DNA of 45,572 bases from Aequorivita sp. (GCA_030690315.1 JAUYGY010000029.1:1-45572), one strand, 5' to 3'. Shown: positions 34,897 through 43,329, counted from the first letter of the stretch. Numbers and translations: made by a program. The notes: generated by a model not told the origin, from the letters alone.

Positions 34897-36537
34897 ATGA
34901 TTTCAATAGATAATTTGGCAGTTGAGTTTAGTGGAGACACGCTTTTCAGCGATGTTTCGTTTGTGGTAAATGAAAACGACAAAATTGCCCTAATGGGAAA
35001 AAACGGTGCGGGAAAAAGTACGATGATGAAGATAATTGCCGGAGAACAAAAACCTACCCGGGGAAATGTTCGAGCGCCCAAAGATGCCGTTATTGCTTAT
35101 TTGCCGCAACATTTGCTTACCCACGACAATTGTACAGTTTTTGAAGAAGCTTCCAAAGCATTCAAGCAGATTTTTGAAATGCGGGACGAAATGGACCGTT
35201 TGAATAAGGAGCTGGAAACCCGCACCGATTATGAAAGTGATGCGTATATGAACATCATTTCCAAGGTTGCGGAGCTGGGTGAAAAATATTATGCGCTCGA
35301 AGAAATAAATTATGAAGCCGAAGTGGAAAAAGCATTGCGCGGTCTCGGTTTCAAAAGAAGCGATTTGCACCGCCAAACTTCCGAATTCAGTGGCGGATGG
35401 CGTATGCGGATTGAGTTGGCAAAACTGCTGCTTCAAAAACCAGACTTGATTTTGCTGGATGAGCCCACAAATCACGTTGATATTGAATCGGTAATATGGT
35501 TGGAGGATTTTTTGCTGAATAAAGCAAAAGCGGTAATCGTAATTTCGCACGACAGAAAGTTTATTGATAACATCACCAACCGCACCATTGAAGTGACCAT
35601 GGGAAGGATTTACGATTACAAAGCCAACTACAGCCACTATCTGCAATTGCGTGCCGACAGAAGATCGCATCAAATAAAGGCTTATGAAGAGCAGCAAAAA
35701 TTTATTGCAGAAACCCAACAATTTATTGATCGTTTCAAAGGCACTTATTCCAAAACGAATCAAGTAAATTCCCGCGAAAAAATGCTGGAAAAGTTACAGA
35801 TAATTGAAATTGACGAAATAGACACTTCGGCATTGGCGCTTCGCTTTCCACCAGCCCAACGCAGTGGCGATTATCCGGTTGTAGCGGCAGGACTTACAAA
35901 AAAATACGGCGATCTCGTTGTTTTTAACGATGCCAATATGAGTATTTCCCGTGGCCAAAAAGTAAGTTTTGTCGGTAGGAACGGCGAAGGGAAATCCACC
36001 ATGATCAAAGCCATTATGGGCGAAATTGATTTTGAGGGAAGCTGCGTTTTAGGTCACAACGCAAAAGTGGGCTATTTCGCCCAAAACCAAGCCGCACTTT
36101 TAGACAAGGAACTTACAGTTTTCCAAACTGTGGATGAGGTTGCAAAAGGCGACATCCGCACACAAATAAAAAACATTCTCGGTCGGTTTATGTTTAGCGG
36201 CGATGCTATTGATAAAAAAGTGGGATTGCTTTCCGGAGGCGAAAAAACGCGTTTGGCGATGGTAAAATTATTGTTGGAGCCCGTAAACGTTTTGATTCTC
36301 GATGAACCTACAAACCATTTGGATTTAAAATCGAAGGATGTTTTGAAGGAAGCTTTGCTTCAGTTTGACGGGACATTGATTTTAGTTTCCCACGATCGCG
36401 ATTTTCTGCAGGGCCTTTCCGAAAAAGTATTCGAATTTAAGGACAAGCGTGTAATTGAGCATTTTGAAAGCATAGACGATTTCCTTCAGCGCAACAGAAT
36501 TGAGAATTTGAAGGAGATTGATTTGTCAATTCGTTGA
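34897..36537 (+). CDS. ABC-F family ATPase
   Basis: A 546-aa soluble protein with two ABC cassettes and no membrane segments, the ABC-F plan (EttA/Uup/YbiT-like) of ribosome-associated translation factors. Cassette 1: Walker A GKNGAGKST (34-42), signature SGGWRMR (about 165), Walker B LLDEPTNHVD (about 185). The linker (about 240-300) is helical and charged (RSHQIKAYEEQQKFIAETQQF). Cassette 2: GRNGEGKST (about 361), LSGGEKTR (about 445), ILDEPTNHLD (about 467). It probably resolves stalled ribosomes or paces early elongation; antibiotic resistance cannot be inferred. Monocistronic. Confidence 0.92.
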   Translation: MISIDNLAVEFSGDTLFSDVSFVVNENDKIALMGKNGAGKSTMMKIIAGEQKPTRGNVRAPKDAVIAYLPQHLLTHDNCTVFEEASKAFKQIFEMRDEMDRLNKELETRTDYESDAYMNIISKVAELGEKYYALEEINYEAEVEKALRGLGFKRSDLHRQTSEFSGGWRMRIELAKLLLQKPDLILLDEPTNHVDIESVIWLEDFLLNKAKAVIVISHDRKFIDNITNRTIEVTMGRIYDYKANYSHYLQLRADRRSHQIKAYEEQQKFIAETQQFIDRFKGTYSKTNQVNSREKMLEKLQIIEIDEIDTSALALRFPPAQRSGDYPVVAAGLTKKYGDLVVFNDANMSISRGQKVSFVGRNGEGKSTMIKAIMGEIDFEGSCVLGHNAKVGYFAQNQAALLDKELTVFQTVDEVAKGDIRTQIKNILGRFMFSGDAIDKKVGLLSGGEKTRLAMVKLLLEPVNVLILDEPTNHLDLKSKDVLKEALLQFDGTLILVSHDRDFLQGLSEKVFEFKDKRVIEHFESIDDFLQRNRIENLKEIDLSIR

Positions 36538-36544
36538 TTTGTTA

Positions 36545-36589
36545 ATTAGCGGATTAGCGGATTATTAGATTATTGGATTATTGGATTGG
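36545..36589. repeat. Octamer tandem repeat after the ABC-F gene
   Basis: ATTAGCGG twice, ATTATTAG once, ATTATTGG twice, then ATTGG: five and a half 8-bp units starting 7 bases after the stop codon. Confidence 0.75.
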
Positions 36590-36652
36590 ATATGGTTTTA
36601 TTTTTATTTAATTTGATTTATCTTTTTAATCGTTAAAATATATATTTATTGA

Positions 36653-37228
36653 ATGCTCAATCAATTCTTTAACCATATTAATAAATTCACTGAAATAAGT
36701 GAAGAAGAATTTACTGAAATAGGTACATATTTCGAAGTGCGGAAATATGGGAAGAAAGTGGTTTTGATGGAAGCCGGAAGCCTTTGCAATACCCATTATT
36801 TTGTATTGAAGGGATGCCTTCAAATGTATTTCACCAATGAAAAAGGAGCTGAGCAAACGCTTCAATTTGCACTGGAAAATTGGTGGCTTACTGATAATCT
36901 TGCATTTCGGCAGCAACGAAAATCCGATTTTTGTATTCAGGCCGTAGAAAATTCAAAAGTGCTTTCTATCGATTTTAAGAATCAAGAACTTCTTTTGGAA
37001 AAATTTCCGAAGCTGGAAAAGTATTTCAGAAATGTTTTTGAAAAGGCCTACGGGGCGGCACAAATGCGGGTAAAATATATTTTTGATTATTCTAAGGAAG
37101 AAATGTATTTTACTTTTCGTGACCAATATCCCGAATTTATTCAGCGTGTGCCACAGTATTTGATTGCCTCCTTTTTGGGTTTGACGCCGGAATATTTAAG
37201 CGAAATAAAAAGCAAACGGCTTTCTTAA
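36653..37228 (+). CDS. Crp/Fnr family transcriptional regulator
   Basis: A 191-aa regulator with an N-terminal cyclic-nucleotide-binding-type beta roll (about 20-115; EAGSLCNTHYFVLKGCLQMYF is the typical roll text). A dimer helix follows, then a short C-terminal HTH (QYLIASFLGLTPEYLSEIKSKR, 168-190). No Fnr-type cysteine cluster is seen, and the ligand is unknown; in Bacteroidota such regulators often need no cAMP. It is followed in the same direction by AhpD-like and PfpI-like genes, whose promoter region carries a palindrome, so it may control them. The stop codon overlaps that palindrome. Confidence 0.85.
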   Translation: MLNQFFNHINKFTEISEEEFTEIGTYFEVRKYGKKVVLMEAGSLCNTHYFVLKGCLQMYFTNEKGAEQTLQFALENWWLTDNLAFRQQRKSDFCIQAVENSKVLSIDFKNQELLLEKFPKLEKYFRNVFEKAYGAAQMRVKYIFDYSKEEMYFTFRDQYPEFIQRVPQYLIASFLGLTPEYLSEIKSKRLS

Positions 37229-37239
37229 ACTAGCTTAAG
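37224..37239. promoter_or_regulatory. Palindrome upstream of the AhpD-like gene, candidate Crp/Fnr site
   Basis: CTTAAACTAGCTTAAG is symmetric at 14 of 16 positions. It overlaps the regulator's stop codon and is centred about 30 bases before a -7 element. That location suits a Crp/Fnr-type activator site for the two downstream genes. Confidence 0.4.
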
Positions 37240-37260
37240 TTTATTCAAAATGATGGGTTT

Positions 37261-37268
37261 TACTTTTG
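37261..37268 (+). promoter_or_regulatory. -7 element of the AhpD-like/PfpI-like pair
   Basis: TACTTTTG fits TAnnTTTG, 25 bases before the ATG at 37294. There is no good -33 box, consistent with activator dependence. Confidence 0.45.
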
Positions 37269-37293
37269 TTGAAACAATTTAAAACACTTCAAA

Positions 37294-37734
37294 ATGGAAA
37301 CAAGAATTCAAATTGATCAAGTAGAGCCAAACGCATACAAAGCGATGTATCCTTTGGAAAATTACCTTCAACAGAGCCAACTGAGCAAAACGCATAAAGA
37401 GCTTATTAAAATTAGGGCATCGCAGATTAATGGTTGCGCTTTTTGTATTGATATGCACACCAAGGACGCCCTAAAATTAGGCGAAAATCAACAGCGAATT
37501 TTCCTATTAAATGCGTGGCGTGAAACTGATCTTTTTACTGAAGAGGAACGGGTATTACTTCAAATTACGGAGGAAGTAACGTTGATTCACGAAAAAGGGT
37601 TAACTTCAGATGCCTATAAAAAAGCGCTGGAAGTATTTGATGAAAATTATTTTTCGCAAATAATAATGGCGATAACAGTAATTAACGCTTGGAACCGAAT
37701 GGCAATAAGCACGCACAAACCTTTGGGGAATTAA
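37294..37734 (+). CDS. AhpD-like carboxymuconolactone decarboxylase family protein
   Basis: A 146-aa all-helical protein of the CMD/AhpD family. The redox motif CAFCIDMHT (Cys49-x-x-Cys52, then His56) is the C-x-x-C-x-x-x-H of AhpD-type alkylhydroperoxidases, preceded by ELIKIRASQINGC. It probably has disulphide reductase or peroxidase activity. The stop is 1 base before the ATG of the PfpI-like lipoprotein, so the two are co-transcribed, just downstream of a Crp/Fnr regulator. Confidence 0.87.
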   Translation: METRIQIDQVEPNAYKAMYPLENYLQQSQLSKTHKELIKIRASQINGCAFCIDMHTKDALKLGENQQRIFLLNAWRETDLFTEEERVLLQITEEVTLIHEKGLTSDAYKKALEVFDENYFSQIIMAITVINAWNRMAISTHKPLGN

Positions 37735-37735
37735 T

Positions 37736-38485
37736 ATGAAAACACTCACTATCCTATTTTTAACGCTGACCTTTTTGCTGATTGGCTGCAATTTTAATGC
37801 GGACAAATCCACCAATCCCGAAAGCAGTCCCTCAAAAACAGCTATTTCTGAAACAGAACAGCAAACATTAAAGCCAATAAGTAATAGCCTTCCCATTGTT
37901 GGATTGCTAATTTACAATGGAGTTTTAATAACGGAAGTTACCGCAACTGCGGATGTGTTCACAAAACATACTGAAGATGGAAAGCAATTGTTTAATGTAA
38001 TTACAATAGCAGAAACCGTTGATGCAATTGTTAGTGAAGAAGGATTAAAAATAGTTCCCGATTACACTTTTGAAAATTGCCCGAAATTGGATGTGCTTTT
38101 TGTACCGAGCGCTTATGATATGTACACTCAAGTTCACAACCCTAAAATTGTTAACTTTATTAAAGAACAAAACAAAAACACAAAATATACCGTGAGCAAT
38201 TGTGCCGGCGCACATTTAATTGGGGAATCTGGAATAGCCGATGGCAAAAAAATAGTCACTTGGATTGGTGGCGGAGCAGAGCTCCAAAAAAACTATCCGA
38301 ACCTAAAAGTTCAAAACGATAGTGTGGTTAGTTATATGGAAGATGGAAAATTCCTTTCCTCAAACGGAAATTTGGCGAGCTACATTTCTGCCCTTAATTT
38401 ATTGGAAAAGATGACCGATAAAAAACATGTGGAGTTTGTAAAATCCTATCTTTATTTGGACGTGCTTCAGAATTGGAGGCGGTGA
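37736..38485 (+). CDS. DJ-1/PfpI family lipoprotein
   Basis: A 249-aa protein with a lipoprotein signal (lipobox LIGC, residues 16-19) and a linker rich in Ser/Thr/Lys. A DJ-1/PfpI (glutamine amidotransferase-like) domain follows from about residue 55. The nucleophile elbow is SNCAGAHLI, with the cysteine in the expected place; Glu67 near LITEVTA is a candidate partner. Most family members are cytosolic, so membrane anchoring is unusual. It may be a glyoxalase/chaperone-like or amidase enzyme. It is tightly coupled to the AhpD-like gene, suggesting oxidative or carbonyl stress defence. Confidence 0.83.
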   Translation: MKTLTILFLTLTFLLIGCNFNADKSTNPESSPSKTAISETEQQTLKPISNSLPIVGLLIYNGVLITEVTATADVFTKHTEDGKQLFNVITIAETVDAIVSEEGLKIVPDYTFENCPKLDVLFVPSAYDMYTQVHNPKIVNFIKEQNKNTKYTVSNCAGAHLIGESGIADGKKIVTWIGGGAELQKNYPNLKVQNDSVVSYMEDGKFLSSNGNLASYISALNLLEKMTDKKHVEFVKSYLYLDVLQNWRR

Positions 38486-38518
38486 TCGGTTATGGGTTGT
38501 CGGTTGTGGGTTTTTTAT

Positions 38519-38538
38519 CACGAATACACGAATTGTTT
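38519..38538 (+). repeat. Dispersed 20-bp repeat, copy 5
   Basis: Identical to 156-175, within a 139-base spacer that also has two GTCGGTTGT-type units. Confidence 0.85.
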
Positions 38539-38624
38539 ATTGTTTTCGATTGTCGGTTGTCCGTTGTGGGTTTTTTTTCTTAATGGCATAAATCTTGCGA
38601 TTATTTTAACTTAAACTATGAATT

Positions 38625-39107
38625 ATGAAAGCACTCAGAATTTTTTTCGCATTAATTTTTCTCTTTATGTTTGGTAATGCTAACGCACAAGATAAAACTG
38701 AAAAAACACAATCTTCAATAGCAACATTATTGAATTCAAAAAGCTTTGAATTCATTGCAAATACAGCAATTCCTTTAAGTGGCCCAACCAAAAATTTAGT
38801 TGGCAGTAATTATTCAATAACTTTTTCGCCAGAAATGGTTATCAGCAATATGCCATTTTACGGAAGAGCGTATAGTGGCATGATAATGGGTCGTGATAAG
38901 GGCATGCGATTTAAGGGAGTACCAGAAAATTTCACGCTAATAAATTCCAAAAATGGATATGAAGTAACTACAAGTGTAAAAGGAGAAAATGATACGTATG
39001 TTATTTCAATTTCAACTGGAAATTCTGGTTTTGCTACACTTTCAATTAGCAGTAATGATCGCGGGACTATTAGTTATCAAGGGGAAATTATTTCAATTAA
39101 CAATTAG
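38625..39107 (+). CDS. DUF4251 family exported protein
   Basis: A 160-aa protein with signal peptide residues 1-21 (MFGNANAQ). The mature part matches the DUF4251 family of Bacteroidota (KSFEFIANTAIPLSGP; PFYGRAYSG; KGMRFKGVPENF), small periplasmic beta-rich proteins of unknown function. The last codons (SINN then stop) run into the heptamer array, so the C-terminus may have been altered by repeat growth. Single gene. Confidence 0.8.
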   Translation: MKALRIFFALIFLFMFGNANAQDKTEKTQSSIATLLNSKSFEFIANTAIPLSGPTKNLVGSNYSITFSPEMVISNMPFYGRAYSGMIMGRDKGMRFKGVPENFTLINSKNGYEVTTSVKGENDTYVISISTGNSGFATLSISSNDRGTISYQGEIISINN

Positions 39108-39199
39108 CAATTAATAATGAATAATGAATAATGAATAATGAATAATGAATAATGAATAATGAATAATGAATAATGAATAATGAATAATGAATAATGAAT
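39101..39199. repeat. Compound heptamer tandem repeat (CAATTAR then AATAATG)
   Basis: CAATTAG and CAATTAA, then about 12 copies of AATAATG (39113-39199). AATAATG is the reverse complement of the CATTATT unit at 18259-18300. The array overlaps the last codons of the DUF4251 gene. Confidence 0.9.
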
Positions 39200-39230
39200 A
39201 TTTAGTTTGTTAATTTCTGATGATCCAAAA

Positions 39231-39608
39231 ATGAGTTTATTCAACAAAATATTAGGAAACGCAAGTGAGGTTTCCGTAGAGAAATTAAATGAAAAATACA
39301 GTCGTCTTTTAATTGAAGGGGAAGTGGTGGAACTTGGATTTTCTCTTTTTCGGGATGTTTTTATGTTTACCAACAAACGCCTTATTTTAATCGATGTGCA
39401 GGGTTTAACGGGAAGTAAAGCTGAATACAAATGTCTGCCCTATAAACACATTTCAAGATTTTCCTTGGAAACTGCGGGAACGTTCGATCTGGATGCCGAA
39501 CTCAAAATCTGGATTTCCAGTGAAGATTTGCCAACCGTGAGCAAAAAATTCAATAAGAGCATTGATATTTATGAAGTACAGCGCTATTTGGCGGCAAAGG
39601 TTTTATAG
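39231..39608 (+). CDS. PH-domain-containing protein
   Basis: A 125-aa cytosolic protein built around a bacterial PH-like domain (about 25-105). SRLLIEGEVVELGFSLFRDV is followed by FTNKRLILID, the typical 'TNKRLI' strand of bPH proteins, and YKHISRFSLETAG. Start: ATG at 39231 (MSLFNKILG, common to homologues); a TTG at 39207 in frame lies at the end of the repeat array. Function unknown. Its last codons overlap the convergent DUF3037 gene by 6 bases. Confidence 0.8.
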   Translation: MSLFNKILGNASEVSVEKLNEKYSRLLIEGEVVELGFSLFRDVFMFTNKRLILIDVQGLTGSKAEYKCLPYKHISRFSLETAGTFDLDAELKIWISSEDLPTVSKKFNKSIDIYEVQRYLAAKVL

Positions 39609-39986
39609 TACCAATTCCCCAAAGAGCCTTTCTAAAGTTGCGTCCAAGTTATCACTAAAACCATTGTGTGGGCGTGACGTTTGTAGCGAAGAACTGCGCT
39701 GGGCCGTGAGCCATCTAAATCTATCCGGTTTTTCCCATTCCGCAACAGGGCCACCATTTTTAGAGCCTGAGCAGATTTTTTCAAAAGCTTTTAGATTGTT
39801 TTCAATCTCCTCTACTTCAAGTTCGCAGGAAAAGAGTTTTAGTTTTTCTGTGTCAATTTGGTGTTTGCAATTCAAATAGTTGGAGCCTTTGCTGAAAAGA
39901 ATTATTCCAACATTCAAGAATTCCTCGCGTTCCACGCGGGGCACCAAGCGTATTACCGCATACTCATACAAGTGTTTCCCGGGCAT
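39603..39986 (-). CDS. DUF3037 protein, partner of the HipA-like kinase
   Basis: A 127-aa protein of the DUF3037 family (EYAVIRLVPRVEREEFLNVGIILF at the N-terminus is typical). It overlaps the 3' end of the HipA-like gene by 23 bases, so the two are translated together. The same pair, in the same order, is common in bacteria. Role unknown; an antitoxin or substrate-adaptor part has not been shown to my knowledge. The final residues overlap the convergent PH-domain gene. Confidence 0.82.
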   Translation of the reverse strand: MPGKHLYEYAVIRLVPRVEREEFLNVGIILFSKGSNYLNCKHQIDTEKLKLFSCELEVEEIENNLKAFEKICSGSKNGGPVAEWEKPDRFRWLTAQRSSSLQTSRPHNGFSDNLDATLERLFGELVL

Positions 39987-40761
39987 CCTGAATTTGTTTT
40001 ACAAAGTTGTTTGAATTGTTTCTTCGCATTACCAAAAATTGGTAATACACATTTCTTATTTCTTCCGGTTTCATTTCAGAACCTTCCCATTCCAGCCAAT
40101 CGGAAGGAATGAGATTGGTTATTTCGCGCAACTTTTCATCTGTTAAAAGCGTAATCATTTCATCATTTATTGCTTCCATAGCAGAGACTCGTGGCAACAA
40201 AACGTGATCTTTTATATATGGAAATGGACTGAGGGCAGCTTTTTCCCAATTGTCCCACGAATGTTGGAAATAGAAAGTTGCACCGTGATCTATCAGCCAC
40301 AATTCTTTATGCCAAATAAGCATATTGGTGTTTTTTACCGTACGGTCTATATTGGTTGTAAACGCATCAAACCAAACAATTTTTGAGGCCAGATTTTCAT
40401 CCACTTGGGTTACCACGGGATCAAAAGTAAGGGCTCCCGAAAGAAAATGGAGCGCGAGGTTTAGTCCGCGGCTTCCTTTTAAAAGATCCTGTATTTCTTC
40501 ATCGCCTTCGCTTCGGCCAAAGGCTTCGTCGAGATTTGCAAAAACCAATTCGGGAATTTTGAGGCCCAGTGTTCGGGCAATTTCGCCGCCGAGCAATTCC
40601 GCAATCAGGGCTTTTACTCCATGGCCCGCACCTCGAAATTTCAGAACATATTTAAAATCGTCATCCGCTTCAGCCAAGGCAGGCAAAGAACCTCCTTCAC
40701 GCAATGGCGTAATATAACGCGTAACATTAACAGTGCGGATTTCTATTTTAGTGTTTTTCAT
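39964..40761 (-). CDS. HipA-like kinase
   Basis: A 265-aa protein with a compact HipA/PI3-4-kinase-like fold: a nucleotide-binding strand KYVLKFRGAGHG (Lys41) and the catalytic segment TNIDRTVKNTNML (Asn137, Asp139, Asn144). The metal-binding DHG (158-160) takes the place of DFG. It lacks the large N-terminal domain of HipA (about 440 aa). Expected to phosphorylate a Ser/Thr on a protein such as a tRNA synthetase (inference from HipA). Paired with DUF3037 downstream; no HipB-like HTH antitoxin is adjacent. Confidence 0.82.
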   Translation of the reverse strand: MKNTKIEIRTVNVTRYITPLREGGSLPALAEADDDFKYVLKFRGAGHGVKALIAELLGGEIARTLGLKIPELVFANLDEAFGRSEGDEEIQDLLKGSRGLNLALHFLSGALTFDPVVTQVDENLASKIVWFDAFTTNIDRTVKNTNMLIWHKELWLIDHGATFYFQHSWDNWEKAALSPFPYIKDHVLLPRVSAMEAINDEMITLLTDEKLREITNLIPSDWLEWEGSEMKPEEIRNVYYQFLVMRRNNSNNFVKQIQDARETLV

Positions 40762-40779
40762 TGCTTTGCAAAAATAGGT

Positions 40780-41631
40780 TTATTCTGAAAAGGGAAAAGG
40801 TGTTTTCCCAAAACTCTTTGCTTCCCATTTTTTTATTTCTTGGGCGGCTTGCAATTCTTTTTCAGAATATTCTAACCCGAAATGGGGCAGAATTTTGTAT
40901 TCAAATTCATTTAGAAACGAAGGATACTCCAATAATAAGTTTTTTCCAAATGGTGCTTTAACAGCGCAATTTTTATGGACATCAACCATTTCTGAAAGAT
41001 ACTTTTCTATGGATTCTGGTTGCCTTTTTTCACCCAAAAAATAATTTTGAAGTATAGTAGTGGGATGATAAAACCATTCCACAAAACCACGCCCAGATGT
41101 GGAAAGACTTTTTACTACTTCTTCCGTTTTTCTGTCTATAAATATCCACGGTACTTCCGGGTAGGCCTTTTGAAAAAGTTGAATAAAGAAAACATTCCAA
41201 GAGGTGAGTTTGAAGACAACCTGTTCTGCATCGCCCAATGGCTGCAAATAGGAAGCAATTATGGTTTTAAGATTTTTCAGAAGTACTTCTTCCTCCAAAT
41301 TATAAAACACTACAGAAAGCAGCAATCCGTTTATGGCTTCCGTTTCAGAAATAATACGCGTGCTTTTTGAAACGCCCAGCATATTTGCCAGCAATGTGGA
41401 CCCGCAATGGGAAGTATGGAAGATGAAGCCTTTCAGTTTTAATAGCTCGCTATTTTGAAAGTCGAATTCATCCGTAAAACCAATTGTTTTACGGGTGTTT
41501 CTTTCGCGAAACAGCGGAACTTCGTCATTAAAGAAGGGATAACTAAAAACTTCTGAAGGCAATTTTCCGCAAACCATTACAGGATTTTTACTTACTTCAG
41601 TATAAATTGGGAAATAAGAAGTTTTAAACAT
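40780..41631 (-). CDS. Sulfotransferase-like P-loop protein
   Basis: A 283-aa protein whose P-loop FHTSHCGSTLLANML (residues 71-85) matches the PAPS-binding 5'-PSB loop of sulfotransferase-like enzymes (HxSRxGSTLL). VFKLTSWN and PWIFIDRKTEEVVKS resemble the 3'-PB region. Start: ATG at 41629-41631 (MFKTSYFPIY); a longer frame to 41751 has no homology-like text and runs through a spacer. It lies 18 bases upstream of the HipA-like gene's end of translation territory on the same strand, possibly at the end of its own unit. The acceptor substrate is unknown. Confidence 0.7.
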   Translation of the reverse strand: MFKTSYFPIYTEVSKNPVMVCGKLPSEVFSYPFFNDEVPLFRERNTRKTIGFTDEFDFQNSELLKLKGFIFHTSHCGSTLLANMLGVSKSTRIISETEAINGLLLSVVFYNLEEEVLLKNLKTIIASYLQPLGDAEQVVFKLTSWNVFFIQLFQKAYPEVPWIFIDRKTEEVVKSLSTSGRGFVEWFYHPTTILQNYFLGEKRQPESIEKYLSEMVDVHKNCAVKAPFGKNLLLEYPSFLNEFEYKILPHFGLEYSEKELQAAQEIKKWEAKSFGKTPFPFSE

Positions 41632-41741
41632 ATAACGTTTCAAATAAGAAGGGATGAAGCTACAAAATTGTGATTCAAATGTGACAAAAATATTGAAAGA
41701 GGTTTGTTCTTTTTCATCTAACTTTGAAAAAGCAAACCAAT

Positions 41742-41837
41742 GACAAAGCAATAACTCTATTAAAACAACAACGGTCGCAACAATAGCAAATAAAGGAACT
41801 GCTTGAAATTAAAGCTGAAATCAATAAAAAGCAGTAG
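41742..41837 (+). pseudogene. Possible gene-end vestige
   Basis: A frame reads DKAITLLKQQRSQQ, stop, QIKELLEIKAEINKKQ, stop. The second part has coiled-coil character and sensible codon use. No start or family is recognised, so it may be a decayed C-terminus or chance. It lies in the 227-base spacer between the sulfotransferase-like and DUF3124 genes. Confidence 0.2.
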
Positions 41838-41858
41838 TTTTATTGTGAATATATTTTG

Positions 41859-42398
41859 ATGAAAAGACTCTTTAAAATAGCGAAAATCTTAACTCTATTA
41901 TTCCTTTTTGGAATATTTGGGGCTTGTGAGGAAAAAAAGGAACTAAGTTCCTACAATCCAAATCATTGGAATGATCATTATGCAGACCCCGAAGCTTTGG
42001 GATTAATAATCGATTCTCTGCAAAGCGGGAAAACCTACTTGAGCATCTACTCTCACATCTATAGCTTTTCACTCGAAAAATCGCAAAATCTCACTGCGAT
42101 GGTAAGTTTGCGGAATGTGAGCGATACAGGAACAATTTATATTTCAAAGGCCGATTATTACAATACCAAAGGGGAATTGATACGCCATTATTTTGGGAAG
42201 CCAATACAACTGAAACCTTTGGAAACTGTGGAAATTGTAATAGACGAAACCGACGAGCAAGGTGGCAGCGGCGCCAATTTTATCTTTGAATGGTCCGCCG
42301 CGCCCAATACGCCGGAACCTCTTTTTGAAGCTGTAATGACTTCGCTTCGCGGGTCGCAGGGCTTGAGTTTTATTACACAGGGCAGACGGATTGATTGA
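41859..42398 (+). CDS. DUF3124 family lipoprotein
   Basis: A 179-aa lipoprotein. Residues 1-22 form a signal with lipobox FGAC. The rest follows the DUF3124 family text: YLSIYSHIYSFS, LTAMVSLRN, IYISKADYYNTKGELIRHY, PIQLKPLETVEIVIDETD, GGSGANFIFEW and QGLSFITQGR. The family is beta-rich and of unknown function. Start: ATG at 41859; a TTG directly before it is an alternative. The stop is followed at once by a 14-bp tandem repeat. Confidence 0.85.
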   Translation: MKRLFKIAKILTLLFLFGIFGACEEKKELSSYNPNHWNDHYADPEALGLIIDSLQSGKTYLSIYSHIYSFSLEKSQNLTAMVSLRNVSDTGTIYISKADYYNTKGELIRHYFGKPIQLKPLETVEIVIDETDEQGGSGANFIFEWSAAPNTPEPLFEAVMTSLRGSQGLSFITQGRRID

Positions 42399-42508
42399 AC
42401 GACGAGGTACGAACGACGAGGTACGAACTACGAGGTACGAACTACGAAGTACGAAGTTGGAAATACAAAGTGCGAAGTTGGAAATGCGAAGTTGGAAATG
42501 CGAAGTAC
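42399..42508. repeat. 14-bp tandem repeat (double heptamer)
   Basis: About seven and a half units: ACGACGAGGTACGA twice, ACTACGAGGTACGA, ACTACGAAGTACGA, then three diverged AGTTGGAAATGCGA units with a 7-bp half unit between. It begins on the base after the stop codon. Confidence 0.85.
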
Positions 42509-42543
42509 TAATAATCCTAATTACAAATCCCAATAGTTTTTGT

Positions 42544-42551
42544 TATTTTTG
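42544..42551 (+). promoter_or_regulatory. -7 element of yaaA
   Basis: TATTTTTG fits TAnnTTTG, 16 bases before the ATG; no clear -33 box. Confidence 0.4.
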
Positions 42552-42567
42552 AAGAAAAAGAATTGTA

Positions 42568-43329
42568 ATGAAAATAGTAATTTCTCCAGCCAAAACGCTG
42601 GATTTTGAATCTAAACTTCCCACAACCCGCGCTACGCAGCCCAAGTTTTTGGCAGAAGCCGAAATGATAAACAACAAACTGGAAAGCAAAAGCAAAAAAG
42701 CCATCGGCAAATTGATGGACATTAGCGATAAATTGGCAGCGCTTAATTATCAACGGTACAAAGAATTCAACACACCTTTCACAAAACAGAATGCGCGCCC
42801 AGCGGTTTATGCCTTTGCCGGCGATGTTTATACGGGTTTGGATGCCTATACAATTTCTTCGGAAAAAATTGATGCTTTGCAGGATTCAGTACGTATTCTC
42901 TCAGGAATGTACGGGATGTTGCGCCCGTTGGATTTGATACAGCCATACCGTTTGGAGATGGGTACAAAATTGGCTGTAAACCGAAAAAAGGATTTGTATT
43001 CCTTTTGGAAAAAAACACTCACCGAAACCTTGAACGATGAATTGAAGGACGACGAATTATTTTTAAATCTCGCCAGTGTAGAATATTTCAATGCCATTGA
43101 TGAAAAGAAATTGAAAGTGCCTGTTATTTCGCCTGTGTTCAAAGATTTTAAAAATGGAGATCTGAAAATTATTTCCTTCTTCGCCAAAAAAGCCCGGGGC
43201 AGTATGACCCGTTTTGCCATTGATAATAATATAAAAAACTTGGATGAATTGAAAGCCTTTGATGTTGACGGATATGGTTATAGTGAAGAATATACAGAAA
43301 AGGAGAATGAGCCGGTTTTTATACGTTGA
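42568..43329 (+). CDS. yaaA: Peroxide stress protein YaaA
   Basis: A 253-aa protein of the YaaA/DUF328 family. The N-terminus [13 protein letters not shown], the [12 protein letters not shown] segment, [35 protein letters not shown] and the C-terminal [12 protein letters not shown] are all diagnostic. In E. coli YaaA binds DNA and lowers free iron under hydrogen peroxide stress. Length normal. Single gene with its own -7 element; a GAAATC repeat follows the stop. Confidence 0.93.
   Translation: MKIVISPAKTLDFESKLPTTRATQPKFLAEAEMINNKLESKSKKAIGKLMDISDKLAALNYQRYKEFNTPFTKQNARPAVYAFAGDVYTGLDAYTISSEKIDALQDSVRILSGMYGMLRPLDLIQPYRLEMGTKLAVNRKKDLYSFWKKTLTETLNDELKDDELFLNLASVEYFNAIDEKKLKVPVISPVFKDFKNGDLKIISFFAKKARGSMTRFAIDNNIKNLDELKAFDVDGYGYSEEYTEKENEPVFIR

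Noticed and set aside
39104..39430. Minus-strand open frame ending in repeated IIHYSLF
   Set aside because: It is the translation of the AATAATG heptamer array plus the antisense of the PH-domain gene.
41632..41751. Forty-residue N-terminal extension of the sulfotransferase-like protein
   Set aside because: It reads through a spacer and has no family similarity; the ATG at 41629-41631 is a better start.
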